A DNA stretch of 64,000 nucleotides, taken from positions 62,001 to 126,000 of the forward strand of contig NZ_JAGIAG010000018.1 in assembly GCF_017744955.1 (NCBI RefSeq). The letters run 5' to 3'. A program made the translations under genes and the position numbers. The DNA is from Dokdonella sp. (GTDB lineage Bacteria > Pseudomonadota > Gammaproteobacteria > Xanthomonadales > Rhodanobacteraceae). The notes beneath the pieces are model-generated. The model searched no databases and was not told the origin of the DNA. It saw only the letters and a list, made by a program, of their open reading frames with translations. Shown in pieces: positions 29,937 through 38,854 of this stretch; positions within the stretch are counted from its first letter, which is position 1, and every line of letters starts with the position of its first letter.

Positions 29937-31453
29937 CAGCGCCGGCCTTCGTGGGCATTGCGGAATGCCGGCGTCGCCGCGGGCGTATCCGTCGCGGAGC
30001 CCGCAGCGGCGCCGATTTCGGTCGCGGCGTTCGATGCCGGCAACGGCGCGCCGCCGAGCGACTTGTACAGCGCGATGAACGCGATGCTGCGCGCCTGCTC
30101 GGCCTGCGCGGCGTCGAGCTTGGCCTGCAGCAGCGCCGTGCTCGCGGCGGTGCGATCGAAACCGTCGGCGAGGCCGAGCCGGCTCAGCGTCGCGGTCGCG
30201 GCGGCGCTGTTTTCCAGACCTTCGACGCCGCGCGCCAGCGTGGCGGCGCGTTCGCTGTTCTGCTGCAGCGTCGCCAGCGCGATCTCCGCCTCGGCGATGC
30301 CGTCGAGCACGGCCTGCCGGTAGGCGAGCACGCTGGCCGACAGCGCGGCGTCGCGCGCCTCGACCACGGCGTGGCGCGCGCCCCAGTCGAGCAGGGGGAT
30401 GTCGATCGCCGGACCGATCGTGACGATGCCGTCGGCGTCGGACAGCCGCGTGTGGCCGATCACGCGCGAGGCGTAGGTCAGCGAACCGCCGATGCCGAGG
30501 CGCGGATACAGGTCGGCCTGGGCCAGACCGAGTTCGCCGGCCGCCTTCAGCACCTCGCTCTCGGCGCGGTGGATTTCCGGCCGCGTGCGCAGGAGATCCG
30601 CCGGCGCGCTGGCGATGCGCAAGGCGCCCAGGCGCGGCGGCTCGCCGGCGGCGAGCAGATCCGCGCCCGGCTGGCTGCGTCCGAGCAGGACCGCGAGCTG
30701 CTGCCGGCAGCGCTCGACGGCGAGGCGCGGTTCGTACAGCGCGGCCTGGGCCGAGACGTGTTCGGCCTGGGTGCGCGCCAGATCGTTCGCCGATGCCAGG
30801 CGCAGGCGCTGGCGCGTCTGCGTCAAGCCGACCTTGTCCTGCGCCAGCTGCTGCATCTGCTCGAGCAGACGCAGACGCTGCTCGGCGCCGCGCAGTTCGA
30901 CGTAGGCGCGCGCGACCTCGGCGACCACGCTGACGCGCGCGGCCTGCGCTTCGCTCTCGGCGATGCCGACTTCGCCGGCGGTGACGCGCGAATGGCTCTT
31001 GGCGCGGCCGAACAGGCCGAACTCCCATTTGGCGTCGAAGCCCATCTGGAAGTAGCTGGCGCTGTTGTCCGGCGCCGGCTCGGCGAAGGTGCGGATGCCG
31101 GCCTGCGGCAGATAGGCCGCGTAGGTGTGGCTGTCGAGCGAACGCGCCGCGCCGATGCGCAGCGCCGCCTGCTGCACCGTGAGGTTGTCGGTCAGCGCCT
31201 GTTCGACCAGGCGATCGAGTTCGGCGTCGTCGAACGCCTTCCACCAGCCGTGCAGGTCCGGCGCCGGCCCCAGCGCGGCCGACTCCGACGGCGCGTGTTG
31301 CCACGTGGCCGGCGTCTGCTTGGGCAGATGCGGCAGCCGCGGCGTGGCGCAGCCGGCCACCACGACGCCCAGCGCGCAAAGCACCGCGAATCGGAATCGG
31401 TAGGACCGGCCGTTGCCCTGTGACGGTGGCGAATGTACGGGGCTTGGGCCCAT
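29936..31453 (-). CDS. Outer-membrane channel lipoprotein (TolC/NodT family)
   Basis: A 505-residue protein with a lipobox VVAGC (Cys35) and the two-fold repeated outer-membrane efflux domain (PDLHGWWKAFDDAELDRLVEQAL, then an RTRPEIHRAESEVLKAAGELGLAQADLYPRL-type motif typical of NodT/OprM members). It forms the outer-membrane exit of the tripartite system. It is first gene of the leftward operon channel-permease-ATPase-adaptor, with every junction overlapping or under ten bases. Confidence 0.9.
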   Translation of the reverse strand: MGPSPVHSPPSQGNGRSYRFRFAVLCALGVVVAGCATPRLPHLPKQTPATWQHAPSESAALGPAPDLHGWWKAFDDAELDRLVEQALTDNLTVQQAALRIGAARSLDSHTYAAYLPQAGIRTFAEPAPDNSASYFQMGFDAKWEFGLFGRAKSHSRVTAGEVGIAESEAQAARVSVVAEVARAYVELRGAEQRLRLLEQMQQLAQDKVGLTQTRQRLRLASANDLARTQAEHVSAQAALYEPRLAVERCRQQLAVLLGRSQPGADLLAAGEPPRLGALRIASAPADLLRTRPEIHRAESEVLKAAGELGLAQADLYPRLGIGGSLTYASRVIGHTRLSDADGIVTIGPAIDIPLLDWGARHAVVEARDAALSASVLAYRQAVLDGIAEAEIALATLQQNSERAATLARGVEGLENSAAATATLSRLGLADGFDRTAASTALLQAKLDAAQAEQARSIAFIALYKSLGGAPLPASNAATEIGAAAGSATDTPAATPAFRNAHEGRR

Positions 31454-31554
31454 GCGCAGTATTGGAAGAAGGAAATGCGCTGAAGGCGCCGAACAAGTTT
31501 AGCCGTTCGCCCCCGACTGCGCCTTATCGCTATGTGAATATTGTGTGGCCCGGC

Positions 31555-33375
31555 CTATGACGCCAGCTGGGCGAGAAAGGCCTCGCCGTAGCGTTCGAGC
31601 TTGCGCTCGCCGACGCCGCTGATCGCGCCGAGCGCGGACAGGGTCTGCGGCCGCTCGCGCAGCATCGCCAGCAAGGTCGCGTCGTGGAAGATCACGTAGG
31701 CCGGCACGCCCTGCTCCTTGGCCAGGCGCGCGCGCAGTTCCCGCAGCGCATCCCAGCGGCCGCTTTCGTGCGGCGCGATGTCGAGCACGGCGCGCGCGCG
31801 TTCGCTGCGCGCGGACTGGCGCTTGGCGCGGCGGCCGGCGCGGTCGGCCTGGCGGCGCAGCAGCACCGGCTGCTCGCCGCGCAGCACCGCGCGGCTCGCC
31901 TCGGTCAGGCGCAGCGTGCCGTAGCCCTCCTCGTCCGGCGTCAGCAGGCCGATCGCGACCAGCTGGCGGAACACGCCGCGCCACTGCGACTTGTCCAGAT
32001 CTGCGCCGACGCCGAAGGTGCTGAGCTGGTCGTGGCCGAGCGACTGGACGCGCTCGTCGGCCTCGCCGCGCAGCACCGCGGTCAGGTGCGTGACGCCGTA
32101 GCGCTGGCCGGTGCGGTAGACGCATGACAGCGCCTTCTGCGCGGTCACGCTGGCGTCCCAGGTCTCCGGCGGGTCGAGGCAGTTGTCGCAATTGCCGCAC
32201 GGTTCGGCCAGCGTCTCGCCGAAGTAGGCGAGCAGGCGCTGGCGCCGGCACGCGGTGGTCTCGGCGTAGCCGAGCAGCTCGTCGAGCTTGCGCCGCTCGA
32301 CGCGCTTGCGCTCCTCGCCGGCTTCCGACTGCGCGATGAACTGCGCCAACGTGACGACGTCGCCGAGGCCGTAGCAGAGCCAGGCGTCCGACGGCAATCC
32401 GTCGCGGCCGGCGCGGCCGGTTTCCTGGTAGTAGCCTTCCATGCTTTTCGGCAGGTCCAGATGCGCGACGAAGCGCACGTCCGGCTTGTCGATGCCCATG
32501 CCGAACGCGATCGTCGCGACCATCACCAGCCCTTCCTCGCGCAGGAAGCGCTGCTGGTTGCGCGCGCGCAAGGTGGCCTCCATGCCGGCGTGGTACGGCA
32601 GCGCGGCGACGCCCTCGCCCGCCAACCACTCGGCGGTGTCCTCGACCTTGCGCCGCGACAGGCAATAGACGATGCCCGACTCGCCGCGGTGCGCGGAGAG
32701 GAAATCCTTCAGCTGGCGCTTGGAGTCGTCCTTCTCGACCACCCGGTAGCGGATGTTCGGCCGGTCGAAGCTGGCGACGAACTGGCGCGCCGATTCCAGC
32801 GCCAGGCGCTCGACGATCTCGCGCCGCGTCGGCGCGTCGGCGGTCGCCGTCAAGGCGATGCGCGGGATGTCGGGAAAGCGCTCGTGCAATACGATCAGTT
32901 CGCGATACTCGCGGCGGAAGTCGTGCCCCCATTGCGACACGCAGTGCGCCTCGTCGATCGCGAACAGCGCCACCGGCGTGTGTGCGATCAGGTCCAGGCA
33001 GCGCTCGGTCAGAAGGCGCTCCGGCGCGACGTAGAGCAGCTTCAGCTCGCCGCGCGCGAAGCGCTTCTCCACCTCGCGCTGCTCCAGCGCGTCGAGGCTG
33101 GAGTTCAGGAATGCCGCTTCGACGCCGAGCTGGCGCAATGCGTCGACCTGGTCCTGCATCAACGCGATCAGTGGCGACACCACTACCGCGCAGCCGTCGC
33201 GCAGCAGCGCGGGAATCTGGTAGCACAGCGACTTGCCGCCGCCGGTCGGCATCAGCACCAGGGCGTCGCCGCCGCCGGCGACATGTTCGACGACCGCCTG
33301 CTGCTCGCCGCGAAACGCGGGGTAGCCGAAGACGGAATGCAGGATGTGTTCGGCGCGGGATTGTGATGAAGACAT
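31555..33375 (-). CDS. recQ: ATP-dependent DNA helicase RecQ
   Basis: A 606-residue superfamily-2 helicase. Domains in order: helicase core with Walker A MPTGGGKS near residue 40, DEAH box DEAHCVSQWGHDFR, motif VI QETGRAGRDG; RQC zinc-binding Cys residues (CRRQRLLAYFGE... CGNCDNC); winged helix; and a C-terminal HRDC domain (LRARLAKEQGVPAYVIFHDATL). The length equals the E. coli enzyme. It unwinds DNA in recombination repair. Monocistronic. Confidence 0.97.
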   Translation of the reverse strand: MSSSQSRAEHILHSVFGYPAFRGEQQAVVEHVAGGGDALVLMPTGGGKSLCYQIPALLRDGCAVVVSPLIALMQDQVDALRQLGVEAAFLNSSLDALEQREVEKRFARGELKLLYVAPERLLTERCLDLIAHTPVALFAIDEAHCVSQWGHDFRREYRELIVLHERFPDIPRIALTATADAPTRREIVERLALESARQFVASFDRPNIRYRVVEKDDSKRQLKDFLSAHRGESGIVYCLSRRKVEDTAEWLAGEGVAALPYHAGMEATLRARNQQRFLREEGLVMVATIAFGMGIDKPDVRFVAHLDLPKSMEGYYQETGRAGRDGLPSDAWLCYGLGDVVTLAQFIAQSEAGEERKRVERRKLDELLGYAETTACRRQRLLAYFGETLAEPCGNCDNCLDPPETWDASVTAQKALSCVYRTGQRYGVTHLTAVLRGEADERVQSLGHDQLSTFGVGADLDKSQWRGVFRQLVAIGLLTPDEEGYGTLRLTEASRAVLRGEQPVLLRRQADRAGRRAKRQSARSERARAVLDIAPHESGRWDALRELRARLAKEQGVPAYVIFHDATLLAMLRERPQTLSALGAISGVGERKLERYGEAFLAQLAS

Positions 33376-33468
33376 GCGGCGATGCTAACAAAGCGATGAG
33401 TGGAATCCGACGAGGCCGCATGCTGGAACGACGAAATTGCGCGAACCTTTCCCGACCAGCGCCCGGCA

Positions 33469-33485
33469 CCTGCGATGATCGCAGG
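33469..33485. promoter_or_regulatory. 17-base palindrome upstream of the AAC(2')-like unit
   Basis: CCTGCGAT-G-ATCGCAGG, a perfect 8-bp inverted repeat around one base, 32 bases before the possible leader-peptide start. It may be a regulator binding site; no partner regulator is identifiable. Confidence 0.4.
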
Positions 33486-33517
33486 AATGGCATCGATGTC
33501 TGTAGGAGTTCATCGCC

Positions 33518-33628
33518 GTGAAACGTAGGATTCCGCTTGAGCTCGCAATCGCGGCGACGGCGTCGATGGAGCCACGAACCTGCGCCGACACCGCGGCACG
33601 CGAAGCGCGCCGATTCCTGATCCGATGA
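33518..33628 (+). CDS. Possible 36-residue leader peptide upstream of the acetyltransferase
   Basis: A GTG preceded by TAGGAG opens a 36-codon reading frame (starting MKRRIPLELAIAA) whose TGA overlaps the ATG of the next gene in an ATGA arrangement. This is an exact stop-start coupling. Nothing in the peptide matches a family I know. It is rich in Arg and Ala. It could be a regulatory leader or an alternative, longer start region with no product of its own; the exact overlap is the only real support. Confidence 0.35.
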   Translation: MKRRIPLELAIAATASMEPRTCADTAAREARRFLIR

Positions 33629-34200
33629 TCCCACCGACCCGACCGGCCGACGCCGGCCACGCAAGCCGCCGCCTGCACTTCGAGGTGGTATCGAGCGAAG
33701 CCGTCCGCGGTGATCTTCGCGGCGCCCTGCTGTCGCTGTGCTCGCGCGCGTACGAGGAAGACTTCTCGCCGTTCCTGGCTCTGCTGTCGCCGGCCGTGCA
33801 CCTGCTCGCGCGCCTCGACGGCGAGCTGGTCAGCCATGCGGCCTGGGTCGAACGCGAGCTGCGCGCGGCGAATCTCGCGCCGCTTCGCACCGCCTACGTC
33901 GAAGCCGTGGCGACCGCGCCGGAGCACCAGGGCAAGGGTTACGCGAGCGACGTACTGACGAGGATTCCCGCCCTCGTCGGCGATTTCGCGCTGGCCGCGC
34001 TGTCGCCATCCGATGACGGCTACTACCGCCGCCTCGGCTGGGAACTCTGGCGTGGCCCGCTGTCGTATCTCGATCCCTGCGGCGTCGACATCAACACGCC
34101 GGGCGAGCAGGTGATGATCCACCGGCTGCCGTCGACGCCGCCAGCGCTCGACCTGGATGCGCGCCTGTCGACCGACTGGCGACCCGGAGACGTGTGGTAG
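33625..34200 (+). CDS. AAC(2')-I-like GNAT N-acetyltransferase
   Basis: A 191-residue GNAT protein. It shares landmark segments with aminoglycoside 2'-N-acetyltransferases: SRAYEEDF near residue 45, YVEAVAT followed by the acetyl-CoA loop HQGKGYAS, the WRGPLSYLDPCG segment and the C-terminal DWRPGDVW. Proven enzymes of this class (Providencia AAC(2')-Ia and mycobacterial Ib-Ie) are chromosomal and act on aminoglycosides or on peptidoglycan-related substrates. Activity here cannot be inferred with certainty. It may be translationally coupled to the small upstream reading frame. Confidence 0.8.
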   Translation: MIPPTRPADAGHASRRLHFEVVSSEAVRGDLRGALLSLCSRAYEEDFSPFLALLSPAVHLLARLDGELVSHAAWVERELRAANLAPLRTAYVEAVATAPEHQGKGYASDVLTRIPALVGDFALAALSPSDDGYYRRLGWELWRGPLSYLDPCGVDINTPGEQVMIHRLPSTPPALDLDARLSTDWRPGDVW

Positions 34201-34406
34201 CCGGCGAAGCGGCTTTCCGGCTTTCTCCACAAAGAAACTTTCGGTCATGGCCGCCACTGCGATCATCACGATTGCCGCGATGCAATAGTCGGGACACAGC
34301 GCGTTTCGACGCCGCCATTCGCATGCGCGCGCCCGGAATCGCGGCTTCGCGCACTGCACCGCAGCAAGCGACACCGGAATTTCCTTCGGGGCTGCGCAGA
34401 AATTTA

Positions 34407-34439
34407 TTCGGACACGCGCCGAAAAAGCGTCTCTAGTAT
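34407..34439 (+). promoter_or_regulatory. Possible LysR-type site and -10 box of the diol/hydroxyacid operon
   Basis: An inverted repeat TTCGG-N7-CCGAA (34407-34423) is followed by TAGTAT (34434-34439), a plausible -10 hexamer, 36 bases before the hydroxyacid oxidase ATG. Spacing allows a regulator bound at the repeat to touch RNA polymerase. The LysR protein at 41186-42151 is the natural candidate. Tentative. Confidence 0.35.
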
Positions 34440-34475
34440 CCAGGCCCGTCGCAGCAAGGAACCACCGGCGCGGGC

Positions 34476-35699
34476 ATGGGCGAGACGATCACCAACATCC
34501 GGGATTTGCGCGAACGCGCCGAACGCCGCGTGCCGCGCGCGTTCTTCGACTACGACGACCGCGGCTCCTACGACGAGATCACGCTGCGCGACAACGTGCA
34601 GGCGCTGGAAGCGATCCGCCTGCGCCAGCGCGTGATGATCGACGTGGACCGGCGCTCGCTGGCGACGAGCATCGTCGGCGAGGCGGCCGCGCTGCCGCTG
34701 GCGCTGGCGCCGACCGGCCTGACCGGGCTGACGCGCGGCAGCGGCGAGATCCTCGCCGCGCGCGCCGCGGCGGCGGCCGGCATTCCGTTCTGCCTCAGCA
34801 CGATGTCGATCTGCTCGATCGAACAGGTGCGCGCGGCGGTGCCGACGCCGTTCTGGTTCCAGATCTACGTGATGCGCGACCGCGGCTTCACGCGCTCGCT
34901 GATCCAGCGCGCGCGCGACGCGCAGTGCAGCGCGCTGATGCTGACGGTGGACCTGCAGATCCAGGGCCAGCGCCATCGCGAGATCAAGAACGGCATGACC
35001 GTGCCGCCGCGCCTGCGCCTGGCCAACCTGTTCGACATCCTCGGCAAGCCGGCGTGGATCTGGCGCGTGCTGACGGCGCCGAGCCGCTCGTTCGGCAATC
35101 TCGACGGCCGCGTCGCCGGCGCCGACGGCCTGAGCACGCTGGCACAGTGGATCGCCAACCAGTTCGATCCGACGCTGACCTGGGACGACATCGGCTGGAT
35201 CCGCGAGCTGTGGCCCGGGAAACTGATCCTGAAGGGCGTGCTCGACGCCGACGACGCGCGCCAGGCGGCGCGTGCGGGCGTCGACGCGATCGTCGTGTCG
35301 AATCACGGCGGCCGCCAGCTCGACGGCGCGATCGCCTCGGTGACCGCGCTGCCGCGCATCGTCGACGCGGTCGGCGACCGCCTCGAGGTGCTGTTCGACG
35401 GCGGCATCCTGAGCGGCCAGAGCCTGCTCAAGGCGCTCGCGCTCGGCGCGCGCGCGGGGCTGATCGGCAAGGCCTTCCTCTACGGCCTCGGCGCCGACGG
35501 CGAGGCCGGCGTCGCGCAGGCGATCGCGATCATCCGGCGCGAACTGGACGTCAGCCTCGCATTGACCGGACGCACCGACGTGCGCCGCGTCGACCGCTCG
35601 ATCCTGCTGCACGCCGACGGCAGCCCTTACGTGCCGGCATCGGCGCCGGCTCCGCTCGCGAACTCGGACGAGACATCACCACGGATCGCGCACGGATAG
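34476..35699 (+). CDS. FMN-dependent 2-hydroxyacid oxidase/L-lactate dehydrogenase family
   Basis: A 407-residue TIM-barrel flavoenzyme of the LldD/glycolate oxidase family. Visible motifs are the N-terminal ERRVPRAFFDYDDRGS, substrate Arg/His in VVSNHGGRQLDG near residue 278 and the FMN-phosphate motif FDGGILSG. It oxidises L-lactate, glycolate or a related 2-hydroxy acid to the keto acid, passing electrons to quinone or oxygen. The ATG at 34476 is preceded by CAAGGAACC. It is the first gene of the catabolic operon. Confidence 0.88.
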   Translation: MGETITNIRDLRERAERRVPRAFFDYDDRGSYDEITLRDNVQALEAIRLRQRVMIDVDRRSLATSIVGEAAALPLALAPTGLTGLTRGSGEILAARAAAAAGIPFCLSTMSICSIEQVRAAVPTPFWFQIYVMRDRGFTRSLIQRARDAQCSALMLTVDLQIQGQRHREIKNGMTVPPRLRLANLFDILGKPAWIWRVLTAPSRSFGNLDGRVAGADGLSTLAQWIANQFDPTLTWDDIGWIRELWPGKLILKGVLDADDARQAARAGVDAIVVSNHGGRQLDGAIASVTALPRIVDAVGDRLEVLFDGGILSGQSLLKALALGARAGLIGKAFLYGLGADGEAGVAQAIAIIRRELDVSLALTGRTDVRRVDRSILLHADGSPYVPASAPAPLANSDETSPRIAHG

Positions 35700-35774
35700 C
35701 GCGCGATCCACATACCGCTTCGGGCAGCGCGACCGGACGAAGTCCCGCGCCCGGCCACTGGGGAGACAACGAAG

Positions 35775-36671
35775 ATGCGCAACGACGATCGAATCACCCG
35801 CTGCCGCCCATCCCTGCTCGCTGCCGTCGCGCTGGCGCTGGCGGCTGCCGCCGCACCGCGGACGGCGCCGGCGCAGGTCACGTTCGACGTGATCGGCCCG
35901 CACGAGTACGACCTGCCGGTCGGCTACGAGCCGTGGAACGTGTTCGTCCAGTACGTCACCGTGCAGGACAACGACAAGGCCTTCGACGGCTCCGGCGACC
36001 GCTTCAAGCTGGATCCCGGCTCGCGCGCGATCACCGGCCTGTCGAAGTGGGTGCACTTCTTCACCGTCGACTCGCTGCCGAACGTGGGCATGGGCTTCGA
36101 GGTGATCCAGCCCGAGGTCAACGTGCGCACGGACGCGACCTCGACCGTGCGCGCGAACACCAACAGCGGCTTCGGCGACACCATGATCGGCTACGCGGTC
36201 TGGTACAAGCCCACGCCCGGCACGACCCTCGGCCTGCAGACCTTCGTGCAGATGCCGATCGGCTCGAACGAAGTCAGCGACACCAACTGGAAGAACCTGA
36301 CCAGCGCGTTCTGGTACGTGCCGTTCGGCGACGGCCGCTGGGGCTGGACCGGCGACTTCGGCTTCGTCGTGCAGAGCCCGCGCGACGACGGCCTGCATCC
36401 CGGCGTGACGGTGCACACCAACAACCGCGTCGGCTTCAAGGCCACCGACCTGCTCGAACCGTTCGTCGCGGTCGACTACGAGCGCACCGGCAAGGGCTCG
36501 GTGCGCGGCGGCGGCGAGACGCCGTCCTCGCATGCGCTCGACCTCGGCGCCGGCGTGCTGTTCCACCTGCATCCCAAGCATTCGCTCGCGCTGCGCTACT
36601 CGCGCAGCACCGAAGGCGAAAACCACGGCTCCAACGACTCGATGAACGTCAAGTACGTGTACGTATTCTAG
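35775..36671 (+). CDS. Outer-membrane channel of the phenol-MetA (PF13557) transporter family
   Basis: A 298-residue exported protein (signal ALALAAAAAPRTAPAQ) predicted to form a beta-barrel, ending in YVYVF. The repeating strand pattern and the MIGYAVWYKPTPGTTLGLQTFVQMP core match the MetA-pathway outer-membrane transporter family. It most likely lets the alcohol or acid substrate of the neighbouring enzymes cross the outer membrane. Same strand, 75 bases after the hydroxyacid oxidase gene and 50 before aldA. Confidence 0.75.
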   Translation: MRNDDRITRCRPSLLAAVALALAAAAAPRTAPAQVTFDVIGPHEYDLPVGYEPWNVFVQYVTVQDNDKAFDGSGDRFKLDPGSRAITGLSKWVHFFTVDSLPNVGMGFEVIQPEVNVRTDATSTVRANTNSGFGDTMIGYAVWYKPTPGTTLGLQTFVQMPIGSNEVSDTNWKNLTSAFWYVPFGDGRWGWTGDFGFVVQSPRDDGLHPGVTVHTNNRVGFKATDLLEPFVAVDYERTGKGSVRGGGETPSSHALDLGAGVLFHLHPKHSLALRYSRSTEGENHGSNDSMNVKYVYVF

Positions 36672-36721
36672 TCGCGGCACTGCGCGGCGCCGCCGCGCCC
36701 GATCCACCAGGAGTACCTCTG

Positions 36722-38161
36722 ATGCAACCGACCTACCAGAACTACATCGCGGGCGCCTTCGTCGGCACGCCGGGCGAACCGACGATCGACGTCACCAACC
36801 CCGCCACGCAGGAGCTGCTCGCGCGCGTCCCCGACGCGTCGGCGGCGAGCGTCGACGACGCCGTGGCCGCGGCGCGCCGCGCGCAGCCGGCATGGGAGAA
36901 GCTGCCGCCGATCCGGCGCGCCGGCCACCTGCGCGCGATCGCGGCCAAGCTGCGCGAACACCGCACCGAACTGGCGCGCGTGATCGTGCGCGAGCAGGGC
37001 AAGGTGCAAGGGCTGGCCCAGGTCGAGGTCGACTTCACCGCCGACTACATCGACTACATGGCCGAGTGGGCGCGCCGCCTCGAAGGCGAGGTGCTGACCA
37101 GCGACCGGCCGAACGAGAGCATCTTCCTGCTGCGCAAGCCGGTCGGCGTGGTCGCCGGCATCCTGCCGTGGAACTTCCCGTTCTTCCTGATCGCGCGCAA
37201 GCTCGCGCCGGCGCTGGTCACCGGCAACACGATCGTGATCAAGCCGAGCGAGGAGACGCCGATCAACGCGTTCGAGTTCGCGCGACTGGTCGCCGAGACG
37301 GACCTGCCCGCAGGCGTGTTCAACCTCGTCGGCGGACGCGGCGCGACCGCCGGCGAGGCGCTGGTGTCGCATCCGGGCGTGGACCTGATCACCTTCACCG
37401 GCAGCGTCGCCACCGGCAGCCGCATCATGCAGACGGCCGGACGCAACCTCACGCGCGTGAACCTGGAACTCGGCGGCAAGGCGCCGGCGATCGTGCTCGC
37501 CGACGCCGATCTCGACCTCGCCGCCAAGGCGATCTACGACTCGCGCGTGATCAACACCGGCCAGGTCTGCAACTGCGCCGAGCGCGTCTACGTCGAACGC
37601 GGCGTGCACGACGCGCTGGTCGAGCGCCTGGCGAAGCTGTTCTCCGCCACCCGCTACGGCGATCCCTCGGCCGAGGCGGACCTGCACATGGGCCCGCTGA
37701 TCAACCAGGCCGGGCTGGACAAGGTCGCCGCGATGGTCGAGCAGGCGCGCAGCGACGGCGCGCGCATCGTCGTCGGCGGCAAGCGCGCCGAACGCGGCCG
37801 CGGCTTCCACTACGAACCGACGCTGATCACCGGTACGCGCGCCGACATGGACATCATGCGCAAGGAGATCTTCGGCCCGGTGCTGCCGGTGCAGGCGGTG
37901 GACGGCCTGGACGAGGCGATCGCGCTCGCCAACGACTCCGAGTACGGCCTGACCTCGTCGATCTTCACGCGCAGCCTCGATTCGGCGATGCGCGCGGCGC
38001 GCGAGCTGCGCTTCGGCGAGACCTATGTCAACCGCGAGCACTTCGAGGCGATGCAGGGCTTCCACGCCGGTCGTCGCAAGTCCGGCATCGGCGGCGCCGA
38101 CGGCAAGCACGGACTCTACGAGTTCACCGAGACCCACGTGGTCTACCTGCAGACGTCCTGA
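36722..38161 (+). CDS. aldA: Lactaldehyde/glycolaldehyde dehydrogenase (AldA-type)
   Basis: A 479-residue NAD-dependent aldehyde dehydrogenase. It is unusually close in motif order to E. coli AldA: FTADYIDYMAEWARR, LPWNFPFFLIARK, the Glu motif LELGGKAPAIV, the Cys motif NTGQVCNCAERVYV near residue 285 and NREHFEAMQGFHAG with GIGGADGKHGL at the end. AldA oxidises L-lactaldehyde to lactate and glycolaldehyde to glycolate. Here it fits the step between the PQQ alcohol dehydrogenase and the hydroxyacid oxidase of the same operon. The ATG follows AGGAGTACCTCTG. Confidence 0.93.
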   Translation: MQPTYQNYIAGAFVGTPGEPTIDVTNPATQELLARVPDASAASVDDAVAAARRAQPAWEKLPPIRRAGHLRAIAAKLREHRTELARVIVREQGKVQGLAQVEVDFTADYIDYMAEWARRLEGEVLTSDRPNESIFLLRKPVGVVAGILPWNFPFFLIARKLAPALVTGNTIVIKPSEETPINAFEFARLVAETDLPAGVFNLVGGRGATAGEALVSHPGVDLITFTGSVATGSRIMQTAGRNLTRVNLELGGKAPAIVLADADLDLAAKAIYDSRVINTGQVCNCAERVYVERGVHDALVERLAKLFSATRYGDPSAEADLHMGPLINQAGLDKVAAMVEQARSDGARIVVGGKRAERGRGFHYEPTLITGTRADMDIMRKEIFGPVLPVQAVDGLDEAIALANDSEYGLTSSIFTRSLDSAMRAARELRFGETYVNREHFEAMQGFHAGRRKSGIGGADGKHGLYEFTETHVVYLQTS

Positions 38162-38171
38162 GGGAACCACG

Positions 38172-38801
38172 ATGAGCAAGACGAACGCACACGACGGCTG
38201 CGGCTGCGGCTGCGCCTGCCGCTCGACGGACAGCGCGCGCCGCAGCCTGCTGACCGGCGCGCTGGCGCTGGTCGCGCTGGCACCGGCGACGGCCACGCGG
38301 CTGGCGGTCGCACAGGAGCAGGCCGCGGCGACGAAGACCACGCGCAAGCCGCAGCCGGGCGACAAGCTCGCCTTCATGCTCGGCCCCAAGGAGGGCCAGC
38401 CGATCCAGCCGGGCGACATCGAGGCCGGCAAGGAACCGACCCTGGCCTACCCGATGGATCCGCAGACCGGCAAGGCGCTGGTCGCCAAGGCCAACCTGCT
38501 CACCGTGGTGCGCCTGAAGCCGGAGGAGCTGCAGCCGGCCAGCGCGAAAAACGCCGCCGACGGCATCGTCGCGTTCTCCTCGCTGTGCACGCACTACGGC
38601 TGTCCGATCACCACGCTGCACCCGAGCAAGACGCAGATCGTCTGCAACTGCCACGGCTCGATCTTCGACGCGGCCAACCGTGGCGCCGTGACCCAGGGGC
38701 CGGCCACGCGGCGGCTCGCGATGTTGCCGCTGGCCATTCAGGACGGCGCGCTGGTGGTGGCAGGCAAGTTCGACGGCCCGCTGGGGCCACCGACGTCCTG
38801 A
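38172..38801 (+). CDS. Tat-exported Rieske [2Fe-2S] protein with Cys-rich N-terminus
   Basis: A 209-residue protein with a twin-arginine-like signal (SARRSLLTGALALVALAPA), preceded by four closely spaced cysteines (Cys10, 12, 14 and 16). Cluster ligands are Cys139/His141 (CTHYGC) and Cys158/His161 (CNCHGS). The Cys144-Cys160 pair found in high-potential bc1-type Rieske centres is present. It is not part of a bc1 operon. It lies directly between aldA and the PQQ dehydrogenase, so it may carry electrons from that enzyme. Confidence 0.85.
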   Translation: MSKTNAHDGCGCGCACRSTDSARRSLLTGALALVALAPATATRLAVAQEQAAATKTTRKPQPGDKLAFMLGPKEGQPIQPGDIEAGKEPTLAYPMDPQTGKALVAKANLLTVVRLKPEELQPASAKNAADGIVAFSSLCTHYGCPITTLHPSKTQIVCNCHGSIFDAANRGAVTQGPATRRLAMLPLAIQDGALVVAGKFDGPLGPPTS

Positions 38802-38854
38802 CGCCGCTTCGCTACGCCGCACTCATCACTCGAACGCACTACCGGGAGGAACGC

